Positions 43,049 to 52,462 of a DNA stretch of 64,000 nucleotides are shown in pieces. Position 1 is the stretch's first letter. The number at the start of each line of letters is the position of its first letter. The notes beneath the pieces are model-generated. The model was given only the letters and a program-made list of their open reading frames with translations. It did no database searches and was not told the DNA's origin. Location: positions 372,001-436,000 of the forward strand of contig NZ_QKRX01000001.1 in the NCBI RefSeq assembly GCF_003284585.1, written 5' to 3'. This DNA is from Nitrincola tibetensis. GTDB lineage: Bacteria > Pseudomonadota > Gammaproteobacteria > Pseudomonadales > Balneatricaceae. Made by a program: the position numbers and the translations under genes.

Positions 43049-43933
43049 TTACGTTACGGACTTCGTCTGGCGTTTAAACCAGCTCTGCTGCCATTGACCG
43101 ATCAAAAAGCCCACCAATATCAAACTGCAAGCCAGTAACTTGGCATGACTGATCACTTCACCGTGAAACAGTGCGCTGCCGATCAGGCCAAATACCGGTG
43201 TCAGCATGGTCAGCGGTGCTACAGTAGACAAAGGGTATTGAGTGATGAGTCGATTCCACAACCAGTAGCCCAGTAAAGTAGTCGGATAGGCTTGAAACAG
43301 TATTGAAAACCAAACACTCGTATTCATCTGTTCTGGCAGGGCAATAAAGACCTCCGGCCCGTATGAGATCAGCGCAAGAGTGGCAAGTGGGATAGGGGCA
43401 AACAACATTCCCCAGACACTAAAGGCAAATACCTGTTGAGTGTTTGCCATTTTGACGATCAGGCCGATGATGCTCCAGCTTAGCGCTCCAATCAATACCA
43501 ATAGTAAACCGGCTAAGGGGACAGAGCCATCCTGAAGGCTTAGGCTCACCAATGCTCCGATTAAAATCAGCAAAGCGCCGACACTTTGGCGAGGTGTGAT
43601 TTTCTCTTTCAGAACTAACCAACCGATTAGCAGGCTAGAGATCAAGCTTAAGTCCATCAAAACACCGGCCATTCCTGCAGATACCCCCAGCGAAATCGCT
43701 GACGTCATCATTCCCCAGACCCCGACACCAAAGGTGACTCCGTAACCGATTAGGTAACGTAACTTCACTCGAGGGCGTTTAATGAAAAAAATCACGGGCA
43801 GTACCGCAAAGGTAAAGCGCAGGGTCGTTAGCAGAATCGGATTAATTTGATCCGCGCCGAGTTTAATGACTGAAAAATTAAATCCCCACAAGCACATAAT
43901 GGCTAGGCCCAACAGTAGGTCGTTCAGACGCAT
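43049..43933 (-). CDS. EamA/DMT-family permease
   Basis: A 294-residue ten-helix protein with two EamA repeats. LLGLAIMCLWGFNFSVIKLGADQINPILLTTLRF opens the first and IGALSWSIIGLIVKMAN the second. A short basic tail (FKRQTKS) ends it. It is divergent from the MocR-type regulator at 44086, a common pairing in which the regulator controls the exporter. Its substrate is unknown; an amino acid or derivative is plausible. A 9-base inverted repeat (43036-43044 with 43061-43069) overlaps its 3' end. Confidence 0.8.
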   Translation of the reverse strand: MRLNDLLLGLAIMCLWGFNFSVIKLGADQINPILLTTLRFTFAVLPVIFFIKRPRVKLRYLIGYGVTFGVGVWGMMTSAISLGVSAGMAGVLMDLSLISSLLIGWLVLKEKITPRQSVGALLILIGALVSLSLQDGSVPLAGLLLVLIGALSWSIIGLIVKMANTQQVFAFSVWGMLFAPIPLATLALISYGPEVFIALPEQMNTSVWFSILFQAYPTTLLGYWLWNRLITQYPLSTVAPLTMLTPVFGLIGSALFHGEVISHAKLLACSLILVGFLIGQWQQSWFKRQTKSVT

Positions 43934-44085
43934 GGCGTTCTTTCCTTTTCTATTCGTTTACTGAGAAGTAAGTATCGATGTTGGGGTGGAAAGATAACAG
44001 ATGCAATTTTTAAAAATAAAAAGTATACAGTTTGTTTAAGGCAGATTATTCTTAACTCTAAAAAGTTGTGCAACGGAGTAGTTGT

Positions 44086-45513
44086 ATGCGATATCAGGGC
44101 ATTGCAGAACAGATTATTGATGACATTTGCAGTGAAAGGCTTACTCAGGGAAGTCGCATGCCCTCTCTACGTAGGCTAGCGCAACAGTTTGATGTCAGTA
44201 TGACAACAGCCATCAATACCTATCATCATCTAGAAGAACTCGGTTGGATTATTGCTAGGCCTCAATCCGGTTTTTATGTCTCTAGGTCACTGTTAACAAC
44301 CCAGACACCGGATTTGCCGCAGTTCCGTAGTCAGCTGAAAAGTATCTCCTTTCGTGAGTCTGCAATTAATTATCGGCCTGGTTTACATGAACCTGGGCCC
44401 TTAGGGATTTCTCAGCTGGCTCCGGAGTTGATGCCTACAGAACAGTTGCAGCGAAGCATGAAACGGGGGCTGAAGCGCCTTAATCAGCAACTGCATGCTT
44501 ACCCTGACCGACAGGGGGAACCGGCTTTACGACAAGCACTGGAGCAGCATTTTTCAGGCTGCGGTTTTCCTTTTAAAGGTCAGGATTTGGTGATAACTGG
44601 GGGCTGTATCGATGCCGTGCGTATAGCTCTGGAAACTGTATCTGGCCCCGGTGATGCGATTGCAGTTAATTCACCTTGCTTCAGTGGCCTTCTAGAGTTA
44701 TTGGCGGTATTAAACCGAAAAGCGGTGGAGATCCCTTCAACAGACGAAGGTGTCGACTTAGATCAATTTGAACAGCTGCTGAAAGATGCAAAGATCAAGG
44801 CAGGTTTGTTTAGTACGTCTCATATGAATCCTCAGGGAATTTGCATGTCGGCGGGTCAAAAGCAGCGATTAGCTGAATTGGCGAATCAGTATCAAGTTCC
44901 AGTGATTGAAGATGATATCTATATCGAGCTGGGGCAGAGTAAAACGCTGCCGCTGCCCGCCAAGTACTGGGATAAAGGTGGTTTTCTACTCTGGTGCAGT
45001 TCTGTTTCTAAAACACTGAGCGCTGGATTGCGGTTGGGCTGGTGTTTGCCTGGACGTTTTTTCAGTGCGTATGAACGCAGGCAGGGTGTCAGTCACTTTG
45101 GCGTCAGTACACCCGTGCAAGCGGGGCTGGCTGATTTTATTAGCACAGGTCAGTATCAAAGCCATCTAAATCGGGTGCGCGTACAGTTGCAACAGAATCT
45201 TAGGGATTATCGGACGTTTTTGATGCGGAAGTTGCCTGCAGGCACGGCTATCAGTAACCCGACTGGTGGTATGGTGCTGTGGTTGCAGATACCCGGGCTG
45301 GACAGCAAAGCGCTTTGGCAGCAAGCCGTAGAGCAGAGGTTGGATCTGAGAATTGGACCTGCTTTTACCACGCTGGATTTGTATCAAAATTATATGCGCC
45401 TTAATACAGGCTGGCCGATGGATGCGGAGATTCAGGCACTGCTTGAGCATTGTGTGGAGTTGGTAGAGCAAAACCTTGGCTTTGACCAACGATCTGTGGC
45501 AAAAGGGTCTTGA
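44086..45513 (+). CDS. MocR-type regulator (GntR HTH fused to aminotransferase-like domain)
   Basis: A 475-residue PdxR/MocR protein. Residues 1-70 are a GntR winged helix (IAEQIIDDICSERLTQGSRMPSLRRLAQQF, TAINTYHHLEELGWI). From about 100 a class I aminotransferase-fold domain follows, with TGGCIDAVRIALE, STSHMNPQGICMS, VIEDDIYIELG and the PLP lysine in SSVSKTLSAGLRLGW. GGAG at 44075-44078 supports ATG 44086 over the upstream TTG. It probably senses an amino-acid-like effector through PLP and controls the divergent EamA gene. Confidence 0.88.
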   Translation: MRYQGIAEQIIDDICSERLTQGSRMPSLRRLAQQFDVSMTTAINTYHHLEELGWIIARPQSGFYVSRSLLTTQTPDLPQFRSQLKSISFRESAINYRPGLHEPGPLGISQLAPELMPTEQLQRSMKRGLKRLNQQLHAYPDRQGEPALRQALEQHFSGCGFPFKGQDLVITGGCIDAVRIALETVSGPGDAIAVNSPCFSGLLELLAVLNRKAVEIPSTDEGVDLDQFEQLLKDAKIKAGLFSTSHMNPQGICMSAGQKQRLAELANQYQVPVIEDDIYIELGQSKTLPLPAKYWDKGGFLLWCSSVSKTLSAGLRLGWCLPGRFFSAYERRQGVSHFGVSTPVQAGLADFISTGQYQSHLNRVRVQLQQNLRDYRTFLMRKLPAGTAISNPTGGMVLWLQIPGLDSKALWQQAVEQRLDLRIGPAFTTLDLYQNYMRLNTGWPMDAEIQALLEHCVELVEQNLGFDQRSVAKGS

Positions 45514-45608
45514 TCAGATAGCAAAGTAGCCGCCAGCGATCGTCTGCCCGACCAAGGGTAAATCTGCTATTATTATCGCTAGTTTTTTATTTGATTTGAG
45601 GTTTATTC

Positions 45609-45971
45609 ATGACGATTCATCGTATCAATCCCTGCAAGCGCTGGTCGGATATAACGGTTTTTAATGGCGTCGCTTATTTTGTGGAGGTGCCAGAGTCGGA
45701 CCTAAGTGCCAACATTGAAGGCCAGGTCGCTCAGATATTGGAACAGGCTGAAGCCGCGCTAGCAAAGATTGATAGTGACAAAGGCCGGATTCTGTCCGCC
45801 ACCATTTACATTACTGATTTTGCGAATGTGTCAGCGCTTAATGAAGTTTGGGATGCATGGTTCCCAGAAGGCACGGCGCCAAGTCGCGCCTGTGTGAAAG
45901 CGGAGTTGGCGGATCCAGATTATTTGGTCGAAATCGCGTTTACAGCCGCGGCTGGCTCCAAGTTTCAGTAA
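45609..45971 (+). CDS. RidA (YjgF/UK114) family protein
   Basis: A 120-residue protein with the RidA core: LSANIEGQVAQILEQAEAALAKIDSDKGRIL, ATIYITDFANV and PSRACVKAELADPDYLVEIAFTA. The latter contains the arginine that in RidA contacts the carboxylate of imine substrates. RidA hydrolyses reactive enamines/imines formed by PLP enzymes. It is a separate gene after the MocR regulator and converges on the helicase gene. Confidence 0.88.
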   Translation: MTIHRINPCKRWSDITVFNGVAYFVEVPESDLSANIEGQVAQILEQAEAALAKIDSDKGRILSATIYITDFANVSALNEVWDAWFPEGTAPSRACVKAELADPDYLVEIAFTAAAGSKFQ

Positions 45972-46003
45972 CAAAGCGGTAGCGTTCATACGGCTTCCTG
46001 GGG

Positions 46004-47251
46004 CTATTGTTCCCGGGCAGCCGCTTCGCGCAGTTTGTCTTTTTTACTCTTTCTCTTCCCTTTAATGGGCGGTTGGCCTTGGGTGGTTTTGGGGGATTCG
46101 AGCGTTGGAGTCGTCGTGCGCTCAAAGCCTTTAATCTGTTCGAGTGTGACGTCAAGCTGGTTACGCTTCACGATCAGCTTGAAGTGAGCATCACTCTCTG
46201 GATCGATAAAAGAAAAGGCTGTACCGACTTCACCCGCCCTCGCGGTACGGCCGATTCGGTGGATGTAGTCTGCGGGAGAACGAGGCAAGTCGTAATTCAC
46301 CACGTAAGGCAACAGAGGGATATCAAGGCCCCGAGCGGCCAGATCGGTCGCGATTAACACCCGAATCTTGCCTGCTTTGAATGCAGCTATGGTGGTGGTG
46401 CGCTCTGTTTGTGCCTTGTCACCGTGCAGTGTTTCGACGTTAAAGTCGTATTTGTATAGCTTGTCTGCCACATTTTCAGCGGTACGTTTGCTAGCAACGA
46501 ACACCAGAAACTGCGCCCCCGGATGCTCAGTTAACAGATGACGCAGAAGGGTCGTGCGCTGTGCTCTATCCACTTCAATTGGACGTTGAGTTAGACTGTC
46601 TGGTAACTTGTTTTGTCGCTCAATCTCGATACAAACCGGATTGAACAACAGTCGATCGATTAAGGCGTCGACCTCTTGCGGGAAGGTGGCCGAAAACAGC
46701 AGATTTTGTCGCTGTGTCGGCAAAAGGTTGACGACCTGTTGTAACTCATCAGCAAAGCCTAAATCCAGCATACGGTCTGCTTCATCCAGCACCAGATGCT
46801 GCACTTGATTCAGATTGATGGCATTTTTTTCGATTAAATCCAACAAGCGACCGGGCGTCGCCACCATTAGATCACAGCCGCCGCGCATGGCCTGCATCTG
46901 AACGTTGATCGAGACTCCACCATACACCGCTAGCGTTTTAACTCGCCGTGGATAATACGCAGTGTACGCCTGAATCGCCTGTTCAACCTGTACTGCCAGC
47001 TCACGTGTTGGCACTAGCACTAATGCTGCCACTTGATTGCTTCTGAGTCCCGGGTGATTGAGTAGCGTTTCCAGCAGAGGTAATACAAACGCTGCTGTTT
47101 TCCCAGAACCTGTTTCTGCCGCTGCCAATACATCGCGCCCTTCCAGCACCGCAGGTATCGCCTGACTCTGAACAGCGGTAGGGGTTTCATAACCCAGTTC
47201 ATCGAGTGCGCGTTGGAAAAAGCCGGACAGACCAAGGGAAGTAAAAGACAT
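46004..47251 (-). CDS. rhlE: DEAD-box ATP-dependent RNA helicase, RhlE-like
   Basis: A 415-residue helicase. The Q motif is FTSLGLSGFFQRALDELGYETPTAVQSQAIP, motif I AAETGSGKTAAF, Ia PTRELAVQ, II LDEADRMLDLGF, III SATFP, V TDLAARGLDIP and VI HRIGRTARAG. After the two RecA domains a basic tail (KGKRKSKKDKLREAA) provides RNA binding. Likely role is ribosome assembly or mRNA turnover. The RhlE label rests on overall similarity; SrmB-type is an alternative. Confidence 0.88.
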   Translation of the reverse strand: MSFTSLGLSGFFQRALDELGYETPTAVQSQAIPAVLEGRDVLAAAETGSGKTAAFVLPLLETLLNHPGLRSNQVAALVLVPTRELAVQVEQAIQAYTAYYPRRVKTLAVYGGVSINVQMQAMRGGCDLMVATPGRLLDLIEKNAINLNQVQHLVLDEADRMLDLGFADELQQVVNLLPTQRQNLLFSATFPQEVDALIDRLLFNPVCIEIERQNKLPDSLTQRPIEVDRAQRTTLLRHLLTEHPGAQFLVFVASKRTAENVADKLYKYDFNVETLHGDKAQTERTTTIAAFKAGKIRVLIATDLAARGLDIPLLPYVVNYDLPRSPADYIHRIGRTARAGEVGTAFSFIDPESDAHFKLIVKRNQLDVTLEQIKGFERTTTPTLESPKTTQGQPPIKGKRKSKKDKLREAAAREQ

Positions 47252-47336
47252 AAAGTGCTGGATACCGAGTGAAGATGAATAAAAAGATTCTAGCAGATTT
47301 TGAGCGGAAAATGACGCAAATCTAACGCCGAATAAT

Positions 47337-47359
47337 GGCCCAACGCAATGCGCTGGGCC
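47337..47359 (-). terminator. Hairpin behind the PRPP-synthetase-like gene
   Basis: GGCCCA pairs with TGGGCC; inside, after one mismatch, CGC pairs with GCG around AAT. It starts seven bases after the stop of the - strand gene and is followed by an AT-rich run, so it is a likely terminator. Confidence 0.5.
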
Positions 47360-47365
47360 TGCGCT

Positions 47366-48571
47366 TTACTTTAGTTCAGATAGCTCTTCGCTAAACCAAA
47401 TTTTGCGTCTGAAGCGAGGGTTTTTAGATGACATATCAATTTTGTAGGGGTTGGCTTCTTGCGTTTGCGGTAGGTTAAGAAGGTTACAAAGCTCTTGCGC
47501 CAGCCATTTTTCAACTTTTAAAACCACCATTTTCTTACGTAAGCGGCCTTGTTCGTCACGATTTAAAATCGTAGGCAGTGTGTTTAGTGTGAGGATTTCG
47601 CCAATGGCTGGATGCGCCATACGCTCACGTCCTTCATCACTGGCGTAAAAATGCGATACAGCAAACACCATACGTTGAGGATTGATCTGCTGTAGAAATT
47701 GACAGGATTTGACCACGGTCGACCCTGTACGCACCATGTCATCAAATAGAACAATGCTGGAGCCATCTAAGCCGTCAAAGGTGTGCTCGCTTTCTTTATG
47801 CAGAGTGATATCAACTTTGCGTTCGGCGGTGCGCTCTTTATCCAGCATGATGAATTTGGCTTTGCTTAAGCCAAGTGTTTTGAACATTTCTTTCACGAAA
47901 TCACGAGCGCCTTTATCGGGTGCACAAAGCACGAGGCCTTCGCCGTCTTCGCCATAGCTTAGTATGTTTGAGTTCAGCAAGTAATGTGCGTAGATTTGAT
48001 AGGGGATGAGGTTATGAAAATCACCTTCAAACACGTCGGAAAAGATCTTTTGCACCGATTCAGAATGGTTGTGAATGGTCATGACCGTGTCGACCCCAGA
48101 AAACTTCAGCAGTTGCGCATAGAGTTTAGCGGTGAAGGGTTGTCCGTCGAATTTTTTTACATCGTTAATATCGCGTTCAAAATGGGTTTGGCCTAAATCG
48201 AGATGTGGGCCACGATCTTGTGCACTGTAGAACAAGTCAGGCTCAACTAGAATCACACGTTCTGCGCCATTTTCTTTGGCAGCACGTGCGATAATTAAAT
48301 TCGCCATGGCTAATTCTTGACGACTTTTAGTATGACTTCCTGTACTCACGATGATGACAGACTTTCCTTTAAGGGTGCGGCCGATGTTGTCAAAGTCCGT
48401 CTCATCAGAAATAAAGCGAGGGCAAAACTCGGAGTTCATGAACTGCTTCATGCTGATCAAATCAGCAATGTCTTCTCGTTGCCCCATGGCGTAGGCGACG
48501 TCTATCGCAAAGGGATTGTCTGAAGAGTTACTAACGACAACATAAGTTGACTGATTGGCCGAAAAAGTCAT
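47366..48571 (-). CDS. Divergent ribose-phosphate pyrophosphokinase-like protein
   Basis: A 401-residue protein with a two-domain PRPP-synthetase layout. Its N-terminal domain has SVIIVSTGSHTKSRQELAMANLIIARAAKENGA, and MTIHNHSESVQKIF is in the place of the DLHAxQIQGFF motif. The second domain has VLCAPDKGARDF and the PRPP-binding loop VLFDDMVRTGSTV in place of the usual DDMIDTAGT. It is about 90 residues longer than normal Prs and lacks its N-terminal signature. It probably makes or uses PRPP; it may be a specialised second enzyme beside a canonical prs. Confidence 0.7.
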   Translation of the reverse strand: MTFSANQSTYVVVSNSSDNPFAIDVAYAMGQREDIADLISMKQFMNSEFCPRFISDETDFDNIGRTLKGKSVIIVSTGSHTKSRQELAMANLIIARAAKENGAERVILVEPDLFYSAQDRGPHLDLGQTHFERDINDVKKFDGQPFTAKLYAQLLKFSGVDTVMTIHNHSESVQKIFSDVFEGDFHNLIPYQIYAHYLLNSNILSYGEDGEGLVLCAPDKGARDFVKEMFKTLGLSKAKFIMLDKERTAERKVDITLHKESEHTFDGLDGSSIVLFDDMVRTGSTVVKSCQFLQQINPQRMVFAVSHFYASDEGRERMAHPAIGEILTLNTLPTILNRDEQGRLRKKMVVLKVEKWLAQELCNLLNLPQTQEANPYKIDMSSKNPRFRRKIWFSEELSELK

Positions 48572-48739
48572 GGAAAATCCTTAAAGAAGGGTGGAATTAC
48601 GGCTAATTTTAATACGTGCGCGATCATTTCAATAGCGCTAGTTTAAAACTCATGGCTTTTTTATGACATTAGTTGCAAAAACTGTGTTTCTAACTGAAAT
48701 TTTTTACTTCCCATCATGTGCTGAGTGCGATTAATTCAT

Positions 48740-49615
48740 CTAAAGCTCGTTATAAAGGTGGCGTTGAGCGGCCTTTATCACTGACTGGCGAACCTGTGCC
48801 ATCACAGGGCTTTCGGCTTGCCAAAAGTGCCAGTACAGGGAAATGTCCTGCGCATAGCCTGGTACTACGTCAACTAATTGTCCGTTATCAATCAGATCTT
48901 TGACCTGTAACTCCGGCATCATGCCAAATCCCAGCCCCGCCAGAGCCGCTTTCACGAAACCCTCTGAGGAGGGAAGAAGGTGAATGGTCTTAGGTTCTGC
49001 CCCCGTCATTGCGGCCATGAATCGATGCTGAAGGGCATCATCTCGACTGTAAACGAGACAGGGCGCATAAAGAAGCCGCTGCGTATCAAGCACTTGAAGA
49101 TTGAGTCGCTCAATAAAATCAGGACTGGCGAGAGCTCTGTAACGCATGGTGCCAAGAGCAATGCACGCCCCCCCATTTACGGGGATGGCGCTGTCGCATA
49201 AGCAGGCCATCACTTCACCCTGTTTCATCCTGCGTAAGCCAACGGCTTGATCCTCGACGGAAATATCAAACCGTAAGTTTTGATATTCTTCAATGATTAG
49301 GGCCTCTGGCAGCCAAGTGGCTAAAGAGTCTGCATTGACTGTAATTCGAATAATCAAATCCTCTGGGTCAATTGCTAAACCTAAGCTTGCCTCCATCTGC
49401 TTAACCTGTTGCAGGTGATTAAGTAAACGCTCCCCCATTAAGGTGGGCTTAGGTGGGGTGCTTCTAAATAAAAGTGGCTGCCCTAATTGGCTTTCAAGTT
49501 GCTTGATCCGTTGACTCACCGCCGATTGGGTGAGATGCAACGCTTGCGCGGCTTTTTCAAAACCACCTTGTTCAAACACAGCAGCGAGTGCTTGTAGGAG
49601 TCGATAATCAATCAT
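48740..49615 (-). CDS. argP: LysR-family regulator ArgP
   Basis: A 291-residue LysR protein matching ArgP/LysG. The HTH is FEKAAQALHLTQSAVSQRIKQLESQLGQPLLFRSTPPKPT, VNADSLATWLPEAL is the ArgP-typical start of the effector domain, and LPSSEGFVKAALAGLGFGMMPELQV is near the end. In E. coli ArgP activates argO in the presence of arginine or canavanine and binds lysine. Its divergent neighbour is the argO-like gene, which supports the call. Confidence 0.9.
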   Translation of the reverse strand: MIDYRLLQALAAVFEQGGFEKAAQALHLTQSAVSQRIKQLESQLGQPLLFRSTPPKPTLMGERLLNHLQQVKQMEASLGLAIDPEDLIIRITVNADSLATWLPEALIIEEYQNLRFDISVEDQAVGLRRMKQGEVMACLCDSAIPVNGGACIALGTMRYRALASPDFIERLNLQVLDTQRLLYAPCLVYSRDDALQHRFMAAMTGAEPKTIHLLPSSEGFVKAALAGLGFGMMPELQVKDLIDNGQLVDVVPGYAQDISLYWHFWQAESPVMAQVRQSVIKAAQRHLYNEL

Positions 49616-49712
49616 TAGAAATACTTATGATGTATAAAAATTATTCGTTAGATTAATGATAACGTATGAATTAGTCTCTGCCAATCATTCAATGAAGCCA
49701 GTGGAGGCTGTG

Positions 49713-50321
49713 ATGTGGGTATTTGCGACAGGTTTTGTAGTGTCTTTAGGGTTGATTGTGGCCATAGGTGCTCAAAATGCTTGGGTGTTAAGCAATGCGA
49801 TGCGAGGTTACCATCGGAGTGTGATTGCCAGTGTTTGTATACTCTGTGATTCGATTTTGATCATCATCGGCGTCTATGCAATTCAACACATTCAGTCATT
49901 GATTCCACCTTTAGTACCGATTCTAACCGTGCTCGGTGTGGCTTTGTTGCTGAGTTTGGCTTTTAAAGCCTTAATGCGCGCATTTAAAGGGGGAGAGGGG
50001 CTTCAGGTGTCAGATGTCATTAATCAGCCGAGTGCAGTGAAAATGGCCATCACGGCGTTGGCAATTACCCTTTTGAATCCACACGTATACCTTGATACCT
50101 TGGTTTTGATTGGCAGTGTGGGTGCGCAACAGACTGACAAGCTATGGTTTGTTGTGGGGGCTTGTTTTGCTTCGTTTGTTTGGTTTTCAATTTTGACAGG
50201 TTGCGCGCCTTTGCTGAAAAAACACCTCAGTTCACCTACTCATTGGCGGGTGTTTGATGCAGGTATGGGGATGATTTTACTCGCTGTGGCCGTGAGTTTG
50301 GTTGTTTCGTATAGTCAGTGA
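49713..50321 (+). CDS. argO: LysE-family amino-acid exporter ArgO
   Basis: A 202-residue membrane protein with about six helices. LysE signatures are FVVSLGLIVAIGAQNAWVLSNAMRG near the N-terminus and TLLNPHVYLDTLVLIGSVG in the second half. It exports L-arginine or L-lysine. ATG 49713 is preferred to 49656 because GGAGG at 49703-49706 is six bases upstream and the protein then starts at its first helix. Regulated by the divergent ArgP. A terminator follows. Confidence 0.9.
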   Translation: MWVFATGFVVSLGLIVAIGAQNAWVLSNAMRGYHRSVIASVCILCDSILIIIGVYAIQHIQSLIPPLVPILTVLGVALLLSLAFKALMRAFKGGEGLQVSDVINQPSAVKMAITALAITLLNPHVYLDTLVLIGSVGAQQTDKLWFVVGACFASFVWFSILTGCAPLLKKHLSSPTHWRVFDAGMGMILLAVAVSLVVSYSQ

Positions 50322-50324
50322 GAG

Positions 50325-50369
50325 GGGCCATATTGAGTGTCGACTATTCCGCAATGGCCCAACTTTTTT
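50325..50369 (+). terminator. Rho-independent terminator of argO
   Basis: GGGCCAT at 50325-50331 pairs with ATGGCCC at 50354-50360 and is followed by TTTTTT (50364-50369). It separates argO from the convergent chemoreceptor gene. Confidence 0.75.
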
Positions 50370-50383
50370 AGCACTATCAGAGA

Positions 50384-52228
50384 TCACGTACAGCGGAAAC
50401 GTTGAGTGACCGTTTTCTGTTGTTCTGATTGAATGGCGACTTGTTCGGAGAAGCCCTCTACCGTATGCAATTTATCGTTACTGATTTGGGTCAACGCGGT
50501 GACCTGAGACATGCTATCGCTGATCACGACCGTTGTTTGTGCAATTTCTTCAATACTGGTTGCCAGAATATGGTTTCGTGAAGCGACTTCATCAACCAAG
50601 GCTTTCATTTGATGTATTTCGTGGGAGGCTTGCTCACTCATGGCCTTTCCTTGCATTACCTGTGCACTGCCTGAAGAGATTGAGTTTAGTAGCCGGTTCA
50701 TCTGTTGCTTCATATCACTGACGATACTATTGATGTTGCTGGTGGCTGCTACCGTTTTTTCTGCTAAACCTCGGACTTCGTCTGCCACCACAGAAAAACC
50801 GCGTCCAGCATCACCAGCGCGAGCTGCTTCAATTGCCGCATTAAGCGCTAGCATGTTGGTTTGTTCGGCTAAACCATTTATGAGTCCTGTTACCGAGTCG
50901 ACGCGCTCGGAGGCTTTTTCAAGTTCATTGGCATTTTGTTTTAAGGTGTTAAAAATATCGTGAACGGATTCGATGGCCGACATGGCTAGCTGCACAGACT
51001 CTCGACCAGATTCAGCCGCTGTGCTGGCCGTACTGGCTTGGCTGTGTGCCTGTGCTGTTTCTTCGGCCATTTGGTGTACAGTTGAGGCTATTTCTTGTAC
51101 TGAGGCGGCCACGGATTCTGTTTGACGACTGGCTTCATCATTGCTGATTACGAGATCATGCAAGGTACTGCGCAGAGCTGTTGCGCCTTGCTGAAGTTCA
51201 GCACTGCCTCGTTGTACTTCGATTAATGCGCTGGATAAATCCTGTGTGACTCTGTTGACGGCATGGCCAACTCGGTCGAACTCGTCTTGCTTTCCAGAGC
51301 TGACTTGTAAGCGCTTGCTGAGGTCACCTTGTGCAATATGGTTTAGTGTTGTGACGGTTGAATTCAGCGTGAGTGAAACACGTCGTTGCATAAGCCAAAG
51401 TAGAATCACTACTAAGGAGGCAATGCCTATACTGGCCGTTAGGATTAGCCTCTCTGCTTGTTCGCTGGCTTTTAAAGCTGCAGTGCGGGCTGTCGCCAAG
51501 CGATTGTTGAGTTCCGAAACCTGTTGTTTGATTCGAGACAAAAGAGCTTCTTGTTGCATCCGAGCTTGGATGTCATGTTGCATAATACTGGCGTTGAGTT
51601 GACCGATAGTTTCTAGCGCTTGTCGTAAAGACTCTAAAGTAGGCCCATACAGGTCGACGAATTCGTATTCTTCAACGCTTTGTTCGAAGTCAGCTAGCGC
51701 AGCTTCCGTTGCGTTATAGGCGTCGGGAGTTGGATTGTCGTTAAGAGAATCTAGTTGTGTGCTAAATGTTTGAAATACATTGCTAAAGAGTGAAAATATC
51801 TGGTCGCGGAGGTTGATGACGATAGATTGTGCTTGCCCCCGTGCGCCTGATTCGCGGTCGATACCGAGCTCTGAATGTAGGCGTAACCACTCTGTCATTG
51901 TGTTTACCCACTGGGTTAGAGCCTCTGCTAGCTTGGAGTCAGTTAATCCTGCAGCGCCGCCGGGCTGAAGTACAGGAAGATACATTTTAGGTAATGTGGT
52001 GAGTAAGTCGGGGGAGGCACCAGGAGAAAGGGAATTGGCTGCTAGTAGTAAATCAATTTGAAGGGCATTAAGATGATTTTGCTGTTCAGTTAATTGGTTC
52101 ACAACATGTGTGGTGCCATTCATTTGTCGCAATGCATTAGCGGCGACGAATGCGAGGCCAATAAAGCCAATTAAGGTCAACGCAATCATTAAGATCATCT
52201 TTTGCTTAAAACTGAGGTGTAATACCAT
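50384..52228 (-). CDS. Methyl-accepting chemotaxis protein
   Basis: A 614-residue chemoreceptor. The first helix lies near residues 10-30. A long helical periplasmic domain of about 230 residues (four-helix-bundle type, two helical-bimodular-like halves) follows, and a second helix lies near 268-288. HAMP comes with [15 protein letters not shown], then the cytoplasmic signalling hairpin with tip [38 protein letters not shown]. There is no CheR-binding pentapeptide; the end is RFRCT. Ligand unknown. Confidence 0.93.
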   Translation of the reverse strand: MVLHLSFKQKMILMIALTLIGFIGLAFVAANALRQMNGTTHVVNQLTEQQNHLNALQIDLLLAANSLSPGASPDLLTTLPKMYLPVLQPGGAAGLTDSKLAEALTQWVNTMTEWLRLHSELGIDRESGARGQAQSIVINLRDQIFSLFSNVFQTFSTQLDSLNDNPTPDAYNATEAALADFEQSVEEYEFVDLYGPTLESLRQALETIGQLNASIMQHDIQARMQQEALLSRIKQQVSELNNRLATARTAALKASEQAERLILTASIGIASLVVILLWLMQRRVSLTLNSTVTTLNHIAQGDLSKRLQVSSGKQDEFDRVGHAVNRVTQDLSSALIEVQRGSAELQQGATALRSTLHDLVISNDEASRQTESVAASVQEIASTVHQMAEETAQAHSQASTASTAAESGRESVQLAMSAIESVHDIFNTLKQNANELEKASERVDSVTGLINGLAEQTNMLALNAAIEAARAGDAGRGFSVVADEVRGLAEKTVAATSNINSIVSDMKQQMNRLLNSISSGSAQVMQGKAMSEQASHEIHQMKALVDEVASRNHILATSIEEIAQTTVVISDSMSQVTALTQISNDKLHTVEGFSEQVAIQSEQQKTVTQRFRCT

Positions 52229-52405
52229 ATCAGTACTCTAATTATAATTCGTTAGTGTCTAATGCCTTATCTGGATTTCTTAATAAAATCAATTGGCAAT
52301 TAGTCTTTTCGAGTCTAGCTGAATTAAAGTAGTAAGTGCAACTCTCTCTGTGGGGTGTTTATCAGATGAAAACAAATTTATAAAAAGGGTGAGTGCATCT
52401 CTTTT

Positions 52406-52452
52406 AGAATCCTCTCAAATCCTGCATATCAACAGTCACCTGAGAGGATTCT
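52406..52452. other. Perfect 12-bp inverted repeat behind metQ
   Basis: AGAATCCTCTCA at 52406-52417 pairs with TGAGAGGATTCT at 52441-52452 around a 23-base loop. It begins 11 bases after the metQ stop. No U-run follows on the - strand, so it may be a stability or processing element rather than a simple terminator. Confidence 0.6.
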
Positions 52453-52462
52453 TTATATCTAT

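Noticed and set aside
43036-43069. 9-base inverted repeat as terminator of the EamA gene
   Set aside because: Half of it lies in the coding end of the gene and no U-run follows.
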